Below are positions 48,206-57,187 of a stretch of 64,000 nucleotides of DNA, piece after piece. The stretch's first letter is position 1. Each line of letters begins with the position of its first letter. The position numbers and the translations under genes are program-made. This DNA is from Pseudomonas sp. HR96. GTDB taxonomy: Bacteria; Pseudomonadota; Gammaproteobacteria; Pseudomonadales; Pseudomonadaceae. The notes under the pieces were generated by a model. It did no database searches. It was not told the DNA's origin and saw nothing but the letters and a program-made list of their open reading frames with translations. The DNA lies in assembly GCF_034059295.1 (NCBI RefSeq), contig NZ_CP139141.1, positions 5,129,001 to 5,193,000 of the forward strand, written 5' to 3'.

Positions 48206-49360
48206 TTATAGGATAACGGGCCGGGGCGTGGGCAGCTCGGCGGCGGGTGCGGGTATCGCGATCACCCGCCAGTCATCACCCACCGCGCGCATTTCGATGA
48301 TTTTCAGCGCCGGCGCCTCGCTCATGTGCGCCAGCGGCCAGTCCAGCAGCGGCCGGGCGGACGAGCCGAGCAACCTGCCGGCGATGAAGATCTGGTATTC
48401 GTCCACCAGGCCGGCCTGGGCGAATGCCCCAGCCAGGCGCGCACCGGCTTCGACCAGCACCTCATTGGCGCCTCGCTCGGCGAGGGTCTGCAACAGCTGG
48501 CGCAGGTCGACCTGGCCCGCAGCGCCGGGCACCGCCAGCAATTCGTGACCCTGCTGGCGATAGCGCTCAGCGTCCGTGGCCTGCAGGCCCACCACCAGGG
48601 CGGCGCCGGCCTGGAAGAACGGCGCGTTCAAGGGCACCCGCAGGCGGCCATCGATCAGCACGCGCAGGGGCGTGCGCTCGGTGGCCAGGGTCAGGGTGGC
48701 GCCGCTCAGACCCAGCTCGCTGGCGCGCACGGTCATCCGCGAGCCGTCGGCGAGCACGCTGTCGGCGCCGGTCAACACCACGCTGGCACGCGCCCGCAGG
48801 CGCTGCACCGCCGAACGCGCGGCGGGGCCGGTGATCCACTGGCTTTCGCCGCTGGCCATGGCGGTGCGGCCGTCCAGGCTCATCGCCAGCTTCACCCGCA
48901 CGAACGGCAGGCCATGCTCCATGCGCTTGATGAACCCCGGGTTGAGCGCTCGCGCCTCCTGTTCAAGCACGCCGGACTGCACCTGGATACCGGCGGCGGC
49001 CAGGCGCCTGAGGCCATTGCCGGCCACCTGCGGGTTGGGGTCCTGCATGGCCGCGACCACGCGCGCCACACCGGCGTTGACCAGCGCGTCGGCGCAGGGC
49101 GGGGTACGGCCATGATGGCTGCACGGCTCGAGCGTGACGTAGGCGGTGGCGCCGCGGGCCTGCTCGGCGGCCTGGCGCAGCGCGTGGACCTCGGCGTGAC
49201 CCTCGCCGGCGCGCACATGCCAGCCTTCGCCGACCACCTGGCCGTCGCGCACGATCACGCAGCCGACCCGCGGGTTGGGGTGCGTGGAGTACACCCCCTG
49301 GCGCGCCAGCTCGAGGGCGCGGGCCATGTGCTGCAGGTCGATCTGCGCCTGGCTGCTCAT
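48206..49360 (-). CDS. ribD: Bifunctional deaminase/reductase RibD
   Basis: N-terminal zinc deaminase ([10 protein letters not shown] and [16 protein letters not shown], residues ~50-85) joined to a C-terminal dihydrofolate-reductase-like reductase ([24 protein letters not shown]). 384 residues, full length. Its ATG overlaps the nrdR stop by 4 bases, an order conserved in gamma-proteobacteria. Confidence 0.97.
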   Translation of the reverse strand: MSSQAQIDLQHMARALELARQGVYSTHPNPRVGCVIVRDGQVVGEGWHVRAGEGHAEVHALRQAAEQARGATAYVTLEPCSHHGRTPPCADALVNAGVARVVAAMQDPNPQVAGNGLRRLAAAGIQVQSGVLEQEARALNPGFIKRMEHGLPFVRVKLAMSLDGRTAMASGESQWITGPAARSAVQRLRARASVVLTGADSVLADGSRMTVRASELGLSGATLTLATERTPLRVLIDGRLRVPLNAPFFQAGAALVVGLQATDAERYRQQGHELLAVPGAAGQVDLRQLLQTLAERGANEVLVEAGARLAGAFAQAGLVDEYQIFIAGRLLGSSARPLLDWPLAHMSEAPALKIIEMRAVGDDWRVIAIPAPAAELPTPRPVIL

Positions 49361-49821
49361 GGCTTGCCGGGCTCGCGGGCCAGGCGGTCGAGCTCTTCGC
49401 GGAACTCGTTGAGGTCCTGGAAGCGCCGGTACACCGAGGCGAAACGGATGTAGGCGACTTCGTCCAGCTGCTGCAGCTCGGCCATCACCAGCTCGCCCAC
49501 CACCAGTGATTTCACCTCGCGCTCGCCGGTGGCGCGCAGCTTGTGCTTGATGTGGGCCATGGCGGCCTCCAGCCGCTCGACGCTCACCGGGCGCTTTTCC
49601 AGCGCCCGCTGCATGCCGGCCCGCAGTTTTTCTTCGTCGAAGGGCTGGCGACTGCCGTCCTGCTTGATCAGGCGCGGCAGCACCAGCTCGGCGGTTTCAA
49701 AGGTGGTGAAACGCTCACCACAGGCCAGGCATTCGCGACGCCGACGGACCTGTTCGCCTTCGGCAACCAGTCGCGAATCGATGACCTTGGTGTCGTTGGC
49801 ACCGCAGAAGGGACAGTGCAT
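49357..49821 (-). CDS. nrdR: Transcriptional repressor NrdR
   Basis: Nucleotide-sensing repressor of ribonucleotide reductase genes. It has an N-terminal zinc ribbon (CPFCGAND and [10 protein letters not shown], CxxC pairs) and an ATP-cone domain ([25 protein letters not shown]). The length is 154 residues. First gene of the rib operon on this strand. Confidence 0.97.
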   Translation of the reverse strand: MHCPFCGANDTKVIDSRLVAEGEQVRRRRECLACGERFTTFETAELVLPRLIKQDGSRQPFDEEKLRAGMQRALEKRPVSVERLEAAMAHIKHKLRATGEREVKSLVVGELVMAELQQLDEVAYIRFASVYRRFQDLNEFREELDRLAREPGKP

Positions 49822-49928
49822 GGTGGCAGGCAACAAAAAAAGGGAGGGCCATGGTAGCGCATCCCACTGGCAAGACAAGTCAAAGGCTTTGCGGTATACA
49901 GACGACTTTGATTCTGCCGGATACATCC

Positions 49929-50378
49929 ATGTCGTCCAGATCTCTCGTTTACCTCGGCCTCCTGGTTCTGTTGAGCGCCTGCAGCAGTACCCCACCCCAG
50001 CCCACCGCCCCGGCACCGGTTCCCGTCAAGGCGGTGCAGCCCCCCGTCGGCCTTGGCCCGCTGCCAGCCTTCCAGCGCGAGCTGAGCGGCACCTTGATGG
50101 GCGTCCCGGCCGGTGCCGAAGTCGAGCTGGCGCTGCTGGTGATCGACGAGCGCAACCGCCCACAGCGCCTGCTGGCCAGCGGCAAATGGACCGGCAACAA
50201 TCAACCGCTGGCGTTCCAGCTGCGCTTCAACCCCGATGCCTTCCCCGCCGACGCCCGTGTCGAATTGCGTGGCCGCGCCTCGCAGTCCGGCCAGTTGATC
50301 CTGCATCTGCCGTCGCAGCGCATTACCCAGCCAACCACCCAGGCGCTGGGCGCCCTGCAGTTCGAGAAGGCGCCGTGA
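49929..50378 (+). CDS. YbaY family lipoprotein
   Basis: A 149-residue outer-membrane lipoprotein candidate, lipobox LLSAC near residue 17. After a Pro-rich linker comes the YbaY beta-sandwich ([22 protein letters not shown]). Function unknown. Divergent from nrdR. Confidence 0.85.
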   Translation: MSSRSLVYLGLLVLLSACSSTPPQPTAPAPVPVKAVQPPVGLGPLPAFQRELSGTLMGVPAGAEVELALLVIDERNRPQRLLASGKWTGNNQPLAFQLRFNPDAFPADARVELRGRASQSGQLILHLPSQRITQPTTQALGALQFEKAP

Positions 50379-50453
50379 GGCCAGCCGCTTCTACCCACGC
50401 CCCAGCCCAACGGATATAGTTCCTCCATTCCCGTTTTTGCCGCCGAGACCGCG

Positions 50454-51326
50454 ATGAGTCAAGAAACCCCCTACATTTTCGATGCCACCGCGCTCAACTT
50501 CGACCAGGCGGTGATCCAGAATTCCTTCATCAAACCGGTGCTGGTGGACTTCTGGGCCGAATGGTGTGCGCCCTGCAAAGTGCTGATGCCGCTGTTGGCG
50601 CGCATCACCGAGGAGTACCAGGGCGAGTTGCTGCTGGCCAAGGTCGACTGCGATGCCGAGCAGGACATTGTCGCCCGCTTCGGTATCCGCAGCCTGCCCA
50701 CCGTGGTGCTGTTCAAGGATGGCCAGCCGGTCGACGGTTTTGCCGGGGCGCAGCCGGAGTCAGCCATTCGCGCCTTGCTCGAACCCCACGTGCAACCGCC
50801 GTTGCCGAGCGAAGCCGACCCGTTCGAGGCCGCTCAGGCGCTGTTCAACGAAAGTCGCTTCGCCGAAGCCGAGGCCAGCCTCAAGCTGCTGCTCAGTGAA
50901 GACAATACCCACGCCCCGGCGCTGATCCTCTACGCCCGCTGCCTGGCCGAGCGCGGCGAGCTCGACCAGGCGCAGAGCGTGCTCGACGCGGTCAAGGGTG
51001 ACGAGCACAAGGCCGCCCTGGCGGGCGCCAAGGCGCAGCTGACCTTCCTGCGCCAGGCGGCCACCCTGCCCGACCCGGCCGAACTCAAGAGCCGCCTGGG
51101 CCAAGACCCCGGCGACGACGAGGCGGCTTATCAACTGAGCATCCAGCAACTGTCGCGCCAGCAATATGAAGCGGCGCTGGAAGGCTTGCTGAAACTTTTC
51201 GTGCGCAACCGCAGCTTCAACGAGGGCGCGGCGCACAAGACCCTGCTGCAGGTGTTCGAGCTGCTGGGCAACGATCACCCACTGGTGACCACCTACCGCC
51301 GGCGGTTGTTTGCGGCGTTGTACTAG
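50454..51326 (+). CDS. Thioredoxin-TPR protein (CnoX/YbbN-like)
   Basis: A 290-residue co-chaperone type protein. Residues ~5-110 form a thioredoxin domain with an intact WCAPC redox motif; the rest is a TPR-like helical repeat (FEAAQALFNESRFAEAEASLKLLL ...). E. coli CnoX lacks the CxxC, so this one may combine holdase with redox activity (inference). Confidence 0.9.
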   Translation: MSQETPYIFDATALNFDQAVIQNSFIKPVLVDFWAEWCAPCKVLMPLLARITEEYQGELLLAKVDCDAEQDIVARFGIRSLPTVVLFKDGQPVDGFAGAQPESAIRALLEPHVQPPLPSEADPFEAAQALFNESRFAEAEASLKLLLSEDNTHAPALILYARCLAERGELDQAQSVLDAVKGDEHKAALAGAKAQLTFLRQAATLPDPAELKSRLGQDPGDDEAAYQLSIQQLSRQQYEAALEGLLKLFVRNRSFNEGAAHKTLLQVFELLGNDHPLVTTYRRRLFAALY

Positions 51327-51357
51327 CCCCTCCACATCCATCGGATAACCCGTGGGG

Positions 51358-51372
51358 GCGGGCAGAGCCCGC
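51358..51372. repeat. GC-rich intergenic hairpin
   Basis: GCGGGC-aga-GCCCGC, a 6-base stem with a 3-base loop, between the convergent thioredoxin and hypothetical genes. No T run follows. Confidence 0.45.
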
Positions 51373-51393
51373 GATCTTCGGCCCTCGGCAACA

Positions 51394-51765
51394 TCAGGCC
51401 GGCCCGCCGTCCATTGCAGGTTTGGCACCCACCCAGCAATACACCGGTGCCTGGTCGCCGGCCTGCACCGCCACCTGGCTGCTGTGACGCAAGCGCACCA
51501 GCAGGCGCTTGCCCGCTGCGGTGCTGCCGGCCAGCCCTTCCAGCTGTTCGAGCAACTGCGGCCCGCTGACCTGCCCAGCCTGCTCCACCAGGCGCAGGGC
51601 GGTCTGCCACAGTGCGTCGTTCTGGTTGCGCGGCGCCGCCGGGACTGCCGGGCCGGGCTCGGCCGTCACCGGCAACTGCGCGCCCAGGCGCGCCCAGTCG
51701 TCAGCGTCCATTTCCACGGTCAGGTCGACCGCCGTTTCACCGATGTTGCCTCGGATTCGTATCAT
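51394..51765 (-). CDS. Hypothetical protein, divergent from the zinc operon
   Basis: A 123-residue soluble protein, beginning MIRIRGNIGETAVDLTVEMD and containing LLEQLEGLAGSTAAGKRLLVRLRHS. The start at 51765 follows GAGGAATC. I do not recognise a function. It shares a divergent region with the zinc operon, so it may be expressed with it. Confidence 0.75.
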   Translation of the reverse strand: MIRIRGNIGETAVDLTVEMDADDWARLGAQLPVTAEPGPAVPAAPRNQNDALWQTALRLVEQAGQVSGPQLLEQLEGLAGSTAAGKRLLVRLRHSSQVAVQAGDQAPVYCWVGAKPAMDGGPA

Positions 51766-51852
51766 CTTGATTCCTCGATCAGTCGCGCTGTGCATCATAC
51801 GCCGCCCGGCGGATGAATCTTGCTTGAGCCGATGGCGGCGCCCGAATAAAGT

Positions 51853-51867
51853 TGTTATAACGTTACA
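51853..51867. promoter_or_regulatory. Candidate Zur box
   Basis: TGTTATAACGTTACA resembles the GTTATA-N-ATAAC type site of Zur repressors and lies 32 bases before the ATG of the zinc-binding DUF2796 gene. Symmetry is imperfect (TGTnA ... TnACA). Confidence 0.6.
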
Positions 51868-51898
51868 CTTTCCTGCCGTGCTGCCCTGGAGCCCGTTC

Positions 51899-52465
51899 AT
51901 GCCTCGCCTGCTGATTGCCCTGCCATTCGCCCTGCTGCCGTTGTTCGCCGTCGCCGTGCATGCCGATGAACAGGTGCACGCCGGCCTCGGCACCCATGAA
52001 CATGGCGTCGCCCAGCTCGACGCCGCTCTCGACGGCTCGGTACTGGAGCTGGAGCTGCGCAGCCCGGCGATGAACCTGGTGGGCTTCGAGCACCCGGCCA
52101 GCAGCGCCGAAGACCAGGCCAAGGTGGCGCAGATGCGCAAACAGTTGGAACAACCTCTGGCGCTGTTCCAGCTGGACAGCGGCGCCGGCTGCCACGTCAC
52201 CACGCAAACCCTGCAAAGCCCGCTGTTTGGCGATCAGATGCCGTCCGAGCAGGACGACGACGGCGATGGCGACGACCATCAGCACAGTGAAGTGCATGCC
52301 CACTACCAGCTCACCTGCAGCCATCCGGCGGCCCTGCACCAGCTCGGCCTCGCACCGCTGTTCAAGACCTTCCCGGCCACTCGCCGAGTGCAGGTGCAGC
52401 TGATTGCGCCCAGCGGGCAGCAGGGCCTGGATGCCAGCGCCGCCGCCGCCACGCTGACGTTCTGA
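51899..52465 (+). CDS. DUF2796 (ZrgA-like) zinc-binding protein
   Basis: A 188-residue exported protein with a signal peptide (LLPLFAVAVHA-DEQ). Metal-binding residues abound: GLGTHEHG near the start, and an Asp/His-rich loop DDDGDGDDHQHSEVHAHY. Related proteins belong to a zinc-starvation operon in Pseudomonas aeruginosa (PA4063). First gene of a four-gene unit with an ABC transporter. Confidence 0.9.
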   Translation: MPRLLIALPFALLPLFAVAVHADEQVHAGLGTHEHGVAQLDAALDGSVLELELRSPAMNLVGFEHPASSAEDQAKVAQMRKQLEQPLALFQLDSGAGCHVTTQTLQSPLFGDQMPSEQDDDGDGDDHQHSEVHAHYQLTCSHPAALHQLGLAPLFKTFPATRRVQVQLIAPSGQQGLDASAAAATLTF

Positions 52466-52467
52466 AC

Positions 52468-53181
52468 ATGCATCAGGCATTGATCGAACTGCGCGACCTG
52501 CGCTTCGCCTGGCCCGGCCAGGCCACCCTGCTGGACATCCCCGCGCTCACCCTGCAGGCCGGAGAAACGCTTTTTCTCAAGGGGCCCAGTGGCAGTGGCA
52601 AGACCACCCTGCTGAGCCTGCTCGGCGGCGTGCAGATGCCCGGCGCCGGCTCGGTGCAGGTGCTCGGCCAGGCCTTGGGCGAACTCGGCCAGGCGGCCCG
52701 TGATCGCTTCCGAGTGGACCACACTGGCTATATTTTCCAGCAGTTCAACCTGCTGCCGTTTCTGTCGGTGCGCGAAAACGTCGAGCTGCCCTGCCGCTTT
52801 TCCAGGCTGCGCCACCAACGCGCCCGGCAACGTCACGGCAGTGTCGACCACGCCGCGCGCCACCTGCTGGCGCACCTGGGGCTCAAGGACCCGGCGTTGC
52901 TGGAGCGGCGCGCCGGTACTCTCTCCATCGGCCAGCAACAGCGGGTCGCCGCCGCTCGTGCGCTGATCGGTCAACCCGAGCTGGTGATCGCCGACGAACC
53001 GACCTCGGCGCTCGACACCGAAACCCGCGAAGCCTTCCTCCGCCTGCTGTTCGACGAGTGTCGCGCGGCCGGCGCCAGTCTGCTGTTCGTCAGCCACGAC
53101 CAGGGCCTGGCGCCGTTGTTCGACCGCGCGCTGTCGCTGGCCGAGCTCAATCGCGCCGCCCTGCCCGCCGAGGACCTGTGA
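52468..53181 (+). CDS. ABC transporter ATPase (LolD/MacB type)
   Basis: A 237-residue ATPase: Walker A GPSGSGKTTLLS, signature LSIGQQQRVAAAR, Walker B LVIADEPTSALD. It pairs with the following permease, whose ATG overlaps its stop by one base. MacB/LolD-type pairs couple ATP hydrolysis to extraction from the membrane rather than to import through a channel. Confidence 0.95.
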   Translation: MHQALIELRDLRFAWPGQATLLDIPALTLQAGETLFLKGPSGSGKTTLLSLLGGVQMPGAGSVQVLGQALGELGQAARDRFRVDHTGYIFQQFNLLPFLSVRENVELPCRFSRLRHQRARQRHGSVDHAARHLLAHLGLKDPALLERRAGTLSIGQQQRVAAARALIGQPELVIADEPTSALDTETREAFLRLLFDECRAAGASLLFVSHDQGLAPLFDRALSLAELNRAALPAEDL

Positions 53182-54446
53182 TGTATTTGTTGCGTCTCGC
53201 CCTGGCCAGCCTGGCCAACCGCCGCTTCACCGCCCTGCTCACCACCCTGTCGATTGCCCTGTCGGTGTGCCTGCTGCTGGCCGTCGAGCGGGTCCGCACC
53301 GAGGCCCGTACCAGCTTCGCCAGCACCATCAGCGGCACCGACCTGATCGTCGGCGCCCGCTCAGGCTCGGTGAACCTGCTGCTGTATTCGGTGTTTCGCA
53401 TCGGCAATGCCACCAACAACATCCGCTGGGACAGCTTCGAGCACTACGCCAGCGACCCCCACGTGAAGTGGGCCATCCCGGTTTCGCTGGGCGACTCGCA
53501 CCGCGGCTACCGGGTCATGGGCACCACCGAAAGCTATTTCGAGCACTACCAGTACGGTCATCATCAGAACCTGCAACTGGCCCAGGGCCGCACCTTCGCC
53601 AGCGATCCCTTCGAGGTGGTACTCGGTGCCGAAGTCGCCGACACCCTGCATTACAAGGTCGGCGAGCAGATCGTCCTGGCCCACGGTGTGGCCGCCATCA
53701 GCCTGGTCAAGCACGACGACAAGCCGTTCACCGTGGTCGGCATCCTCGCCCGCACCGGCACCCCGGTGGACCGCACCCTGCACATCAGCCTGGGCGGCAT
53801 GGAAGCCATCCACATCGACTGGCACAACGGCGTGCCGGCCCGGGGCGCCGAGCGCATCAGCGCCGACCAGGCGCGCAACATGGACCTCACGCCCAAGGCC
53901 ATCACCGCCTTCATGCTGGGCCTGAACAGCAGGATCTCGACCTTCGCCCTGCAACGCGACATCAACGAGTTTCGCGGCGAGCCGCTGCTGGCGATCCTGC
54001 CCGGGGTGGCCCTGCAGGAACTGTGGAGCCTGATGGGCACCGCCGAGCAGGCGCTGATGGTGATTTCGGTGTTTGTCGTGCTGACCGGCCTGATCGGCAT
54101 GCTCACGGCGATCCTCACCAGCCTCAACGAGCGGCGCCGCGAGATGGCGATCCTGCGCTCGGTCGGTGCGCGGCCTTGGCATATCGCCAGCTTGCTGATT
54201 CTCGAAGCCTTGGCTCTGGCCGCCGCTGGCCTGGTCGTCGGGGTCGGCCTGCTGTACGCCGGCATCGCTGCGGCGCAAGGCTACGTGCAGGCCAATTACG
54301 GCCTGTACCTGCCGCTGTCGCTGCCAACGGCCTATGAATGCGGCCTGCTGGGGCTTATTCTCGCCGCTGCCTTGCTGATGGGCGCGATTCCCGCCTGGCG
54401 GGCGTACCGCCAGTCGCTGGCCGATGGCCTGTCGATTCACCTGTGA
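53181..54446 (+). CDS. MacB-like ABC permease
   Basis: A 421-residue FtsX/MacB-type permease: one N-terminal helix, a large periplasmic domain (~40-285), then three C-terminal helices with LTGLIGMLTAILTSLNERRREMAILRSVGARPW, the coupling motif. With the upstream ATPase it probably extracts or folds an envelope protein needed under zinc limitation (inference). Confidence 0.93.
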   Translation: MYLLRLALASLANRRFTALLTTLSIALSVCLLLAVERVRTEARTSFASTISGTDLIVGARSGSVNLLLYSVFRIGNATNNIRWDSFEHYASDPHVKWAIPVSLGDSHRGYRVMGTTESYFEHYQYGHHQNLQLAQGRTFASDPFEVVLGAEVADTLHYKVGEQIVLAHGVAAISLVKHDDKPFTVVGILARTGTPVDRTLHISLGGMEAIHIDWHNGVPARGAERISADQARNMDLTPKAITAFMLGLNSRISTFALQRDINEFRGEPLLAILPGVALQELWSLMGTAEQALMVISVFVVLTGLIGMLTAILTSLNERRREMAILRSVGARPWHIASLLILEALALAAAGLVVGVGLLYAGIAAAQGYVQANYGLYLPLSLPTAYECGLLGLILAAALLMGAIPAWRAYRQSLADGLSIHL

Positions 54447-54469
54447 TTTCACCTGTAAGGAGCCGAGCC

Positions 54470-54982
54470 ATGCGTCGCGTCTGGGGTCTGGTGTTGCTGC
54501 TGGCCAGTTTTCCGTTGTGGGCGGCCGAGCCACGCGAGATCAACTGGGACGCGCTGATTCCGCCCGACGCCCCGCACCTCAAGCCGGTCATGACGCCCAT
54601 GCACGACCTGTCGAAGATGGGCACGGCGCTGATGGAAGCCGCGCCACCTGCGCCGCAGCAGGCGCCCAACGCGCCGGTGGTCAAGGCGCTGGACGGCCAG
54701 CAGCTGCGCATCCCTGGCTACATCGTGCCGCTGGAGGTCAACGAGCAGGGCCGCACCACCGACTTTCTGCTGGTGCCCTACTACGGCGCCTGCATTCATG
54801 TGCCGCCGCCGCCCTCGAACCAGATCGTGCACGTCACCAGCGAGCTGGGGGTGAAGGTCGACGAGCTGTACCAGCCCTACTGGATCGAAGGGTCGATGCA
54901 GGTCAAGGCCAGCAGCAGCGAGCTGGCCGATGCCGGCTACCAGATGGCCGCGCAGAAGATCTTCGTCTACGAGCTGCCCTGA
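54470..54982 (+). CDS. DUF3299 exported protein
   Basis: A 170-residue periplasmic protein with signal peptide (VLLLASFPLWA-AEP). It contains RIPGYIVPLE and FLLVPYYGACIHVPPPPSNQ, diagnostic of DUF3299. The Cys-His pair in GACIHVPPPP may bind a metal. Last gene of the zinc operon, 23 bases after the permease. Confidence 0.9.
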   Translation: MRRVWGLVLLLASFPLWAAEPREINWDALIPPDAPHLKPVMTPMHDLSKMGTALMEAAPPAPQQAPNAPVVKALDGQQLRIPGYIVPLEVNEQGRTTDFLLVPYYGACIHVPPPPSNQIVHVTSELGVKVDELYQPYWIEGSMQVKASSSELADAGYQMAAQKIFVYELP

Positions 54983-55072
54983 TCGCGCTTTCATTGAGCC
55001 AGGTCAAAAGCCCTGGCCGGCGCCTCACTACCATCTGAAGCCAATTTTCAACCTTGGCCAGATGGAGTTCCC

Positions 55073-55786
55073 ATGCCTGACTTCCCTCGTTTCACTCCGC
55101 TGTTGCGCGCCAGCGCGCTGGGCCTGGCGCTGCTTGCGCCGCTGGCGCAAGCGCACCAGGCCGGCGATTTCATCATCCGCGCGGGCGCGGCCACCACCGC
55201 CCCCCACGAAGACAGCGGCAACCTCAAGCTTGATGGCGCCAAGGTCGCCGGCACCAAGGCGACGCTGGACAGCGACACCCAGCTGGGCCTGGCGCTGGCC
55301 TATATGTTCGCCGACCACTGGGGCGTCGAACTGCTGGCCGCCACGCCGTTCCAGCACACCGTCGGCGTGCACGGGGTCAGCGCCGCCACCGGCGTGCCGG
55401 GGCTGGACGGCAAGCTGGCGACGGTCAAGCAGCTGCCGCCGACGCTGTCGCTGCAGTATTACCCGATGGCGCCGACCTCGGCCCTGCAACCCTATGCCGG
55501 GGTGGGCCTGAACTACACCTTCTTCTACGGCGAAGACCTCAGCGGCGCGCGTCGGCAGGAAGGCTTCAGCAACCTCAAGCTCAAGGACTCGGTGGGCCTG
55601 GCCGGGCAACTGGGTGTGGACTACATGCTCACCGACCATCTGCTGCTCAACGCCTCGGTGTGGTACGTCGACATCGGCACCAAGGCCAGCGTTGACGGCC
55701 CTACCGCCTTGGGAGTCGGCCGCACCAAGGTCGACGTCGACGTCGACCCGTGGGTCTACATGGTCGGCCTCGGCTACCGCTTTTAA
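55073..55786 (+). CDS. ompW: OmpW family outer membrane protein
   Basis: A 237-residue eight-stranded beta-barrel precursor: signal peptide ending PLAQA-HQAGDFIIRAGAA, then LLAATPFQHTVG, LQPYAGVGLNYTFFY and the C-terminal VYMVGLGYRF with the terminal Phe for BAM. OmpW forms small hydrophobic channels. About 90 bases after the DUF3299 gene. Confidence 0.94.
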   Translation: MPDFPRFTPLLRASALGLALLAPLAQAHQAGDFIIRAGAATTAPHEDSGNLKLDGAKVAGTKATLDSDTQLGLALAYMFADHWGVELLAATPFQHTVGVHGVSAATGVPGLDGKLATVKQLPPTLSLQYYPMAPTSALQPYAGVGLNYTFFYGEDLSGARRQEGFSNLKLKDSVGLAGQLGVDYMLTDHLLLNASVWYVDIGTKASVDGPTALGVGRTKVDVDVDPWVYMVGLGYRF

Positions 55787-55801
55787 GCCCCCACCCTCTC
55801 A

Positions 55802-55818
55802 ATCACCATTAAGGTGCG
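55802..55818. promoter_or_regulatory. NtrC-like site 1 upstream of ureE
   Basis: ATCACCATTAAGGTGCG matches TGCACC-N5-GGTGCA at CACC and GGTGC. It forms the left part of a perfect 14-base inverted repeat with site 2, centres 30 bases apart, that is about three helical turns. Confidence 0.65.
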
Positions 55819-55844
55819 CCGAATCCGTCAGCGCACCTTAATGG
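55806..55844. repeat. 14-bp perfect inverted repeat
   Basis: CCATTAAGGTGCGC (55806-55819) and GCGCACCTTAATGG (55831-55844) are exact complements with an 11-base spacer. The arms coincide with the two NtrC-like sites; the structure might also act as a transcription stop for ompW, though no T run follows. Confidence 0.85.
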
Positions 55845-55848
55845 CGCA
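55832..55848. promoter_or_regulatory. NtrC-like site 2 upstream of ureE
   Basis: CGCACCTTAATGGCGCA matches TGCACC-N5-GGTGCA at 10 of 12 fixed positions. It lies about 105 bases upstream of the sigma54 promoter, an ordinary enhancer distance. Confidence 0.65.
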
Positions 55849-55945
55849 CCTGCCATATTTTTCCGGCATCCCCTTCCATTTTCCGCGCCCAATGTTGCGA
55901 GATGTTTCGGTAGTCTGCGCAGTGCTTTGCGGTGCCTGCCCGATG

Positions 55946-55961
55946 TGGCAAGGCCCTTGCT
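55946..55961 (+). promoter_or_regulatory. Sigma54 (-24/-12) promoter of ureEFGJ
   Basis: TGGCAAGGCCCTTGCT fits the consensus TGGCACGG-N3-TTGCW almost exactly, with GG and GC 10 bases apart. Predicted start is near 55972, 35 bases before ureE. Confidence 0.88.
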
Positions 55962-56006
55962 CTGCAAACTCCATCGCGTCTTCAAACAGCCTCCGGATGC
56001 CCAAAA

Positions 56007-56507
56007 ATGCTGGTGATTCACCGCAGAATCGAGCCAAAACCTGACTGGTCGGCCGAAATCCATCTCAACTACGACGCCCGCAGCAAAAGCCGCCTGCGCT
56101 GTTTCAGTGCCAGTGGCGAAGACGTCGGCCTGTTTCTCGAGCGCGGCCAGTCGCCGCTGCGTGACGGCGAATTCCTCGAAGCTGAAGACGGCCGCATCGT
56201 GCGCGTCTGTGCCCGCCCCGAGACCCTGCTGCACGTAACCTGCGCCAGCGCCTTCGAACTGACCCGCGCGGCCTACCACCTGGGCAACCGCCACGTGGCC
56301 TTGCAGGTCGGCGACGGCTGGCTGCGCCTGCTCGATGACTACGTACTCAAGGCCATGCTCGACCAGTTGGGCGCCACCAGCGAGCAGATCGAGGCGCCCT
56401 TCCAGCCCGAGCATGGCGCCTATGGCGGCGGCCATCACCATTCCCGGCACGGCGACGAGGATTTCAACTATCCGCCACGCCTGCACCAGTTCGGCGTGCG
56501 CAAGTGA
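56007..56507 (+). CDS. ureE: Urease accessory nickel chaperone UreE
   Basis: Delivers nickel to the UreG-containing assembly complex. 166 residues with the N-terminal UreE domain, the metal-site segment AYHLGNRHVALQV, and a histidine-rich C-terminus (GGGHHHSRHGDED). ATG at 56007. Structural genes ureABC are not in the window; in other Pseudomonas they also lie apart. Confidence 0.95.
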   Translation: MLVIHRRIEPKPDWSAEIHLNYDARSKSRLRCFSASGEDVGLFLERGQSPLRDGEFLEAEDGRIVRVCARPETLLHVTCASAFELTRAAYHLGNRHVALQVGDGWLRLLDDYVLKAMLDQLGATSEQIEAPFQPEHGAYGGGHHHSRHGDEDFNYPPRLHQFGVRK

Positions 56508-57178
56508 ACCCGGCCTGGGCCTTGCTGCGCCTGGCCAGCCCGCAGTTGCCGATCGGCGGCTACAGCTATTCCCAGGGCCTGGAAATGGCAGTGGAGCAGC
56601 GCCTGGTCAGCGATGCGGCCAGCGCCGCCGGCTGGATCGGTGATCAATTGCTGCTCAACCTGGCGCGCTTCGAAGCGCCGCTGCTGCTGGCTCACTGCCA
56701 GGCCGCCGCCGACGCCGACTGGCCTGCCTTGCTCGCCCGTTGCCATGAGCACCGCGCCAGCCGCGAAACCCGCGAGCTGGCCCAGGAAAGCCGGCAGATG
56801 GGCTACTCGCTCAAGCAACTGCTGCTCGGCCTGCCCGAGCTCGACCGGCCGGCCCGAGACCTGCTCGACCAGGTCGGCGAGCCGCACCTGGCGCTGGGCT
56901 GGGCCCTGGCTGCACGGGCTTGGCAGATCAGCCCGGGCGACGCCCTCGCCGCCTGGCTGTGGAGCTGGCTGGAGAACCAGTTGGCGGTGCTGATGAAGAC
57001 TCTGCCGTTGGGCCAGCAAGCCGCCCAGCGCCTGACCAGCCAACTGCTGCCGGTGCTGCAGCAGGCCGAGCGCCAGGCCGCGCAGCTGGACCCCGATGAT
57101 TACGGCAGTGCGCCGTTCGGCCTTGCCTTGGCAAGCATGGCCCACGAACGGCAGTACAGCCGCCTGTTCCGTTCCTAG
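56504..57178 (+). CDS. ureF: Urease accessory protein UreF
   Basis: All-helical scaffold of 224 residues that regulates UreG GTPase during nickel insertion. Starts LRLASPQLPIGGYSYSQGLE, the UreF signature. GTG at 56504 overlaps the ureE stop by 4 bases. Confidence 0.95.
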   Translation: MNPAWALLRLASPQLPIGGYSYSQGLEMAVEQRLVSDAASAAGWIGDQLLLNLARFEAPLLLAHCQAAADADWPALLARCHEHRASRETRELAQESRQMGYSLKQLLLGLPELDRPARDLLDQVGEPHLALGWALAARAWQISPGDALAAWLWSWLENQLAVLMKTLPLGQQAAQRLTSQLLPVLQQAERQAAQLDPDDYGSAPFGLALASMAHERQYSRLFRS

Positions 57179-57187
57179 GAGAAAACC

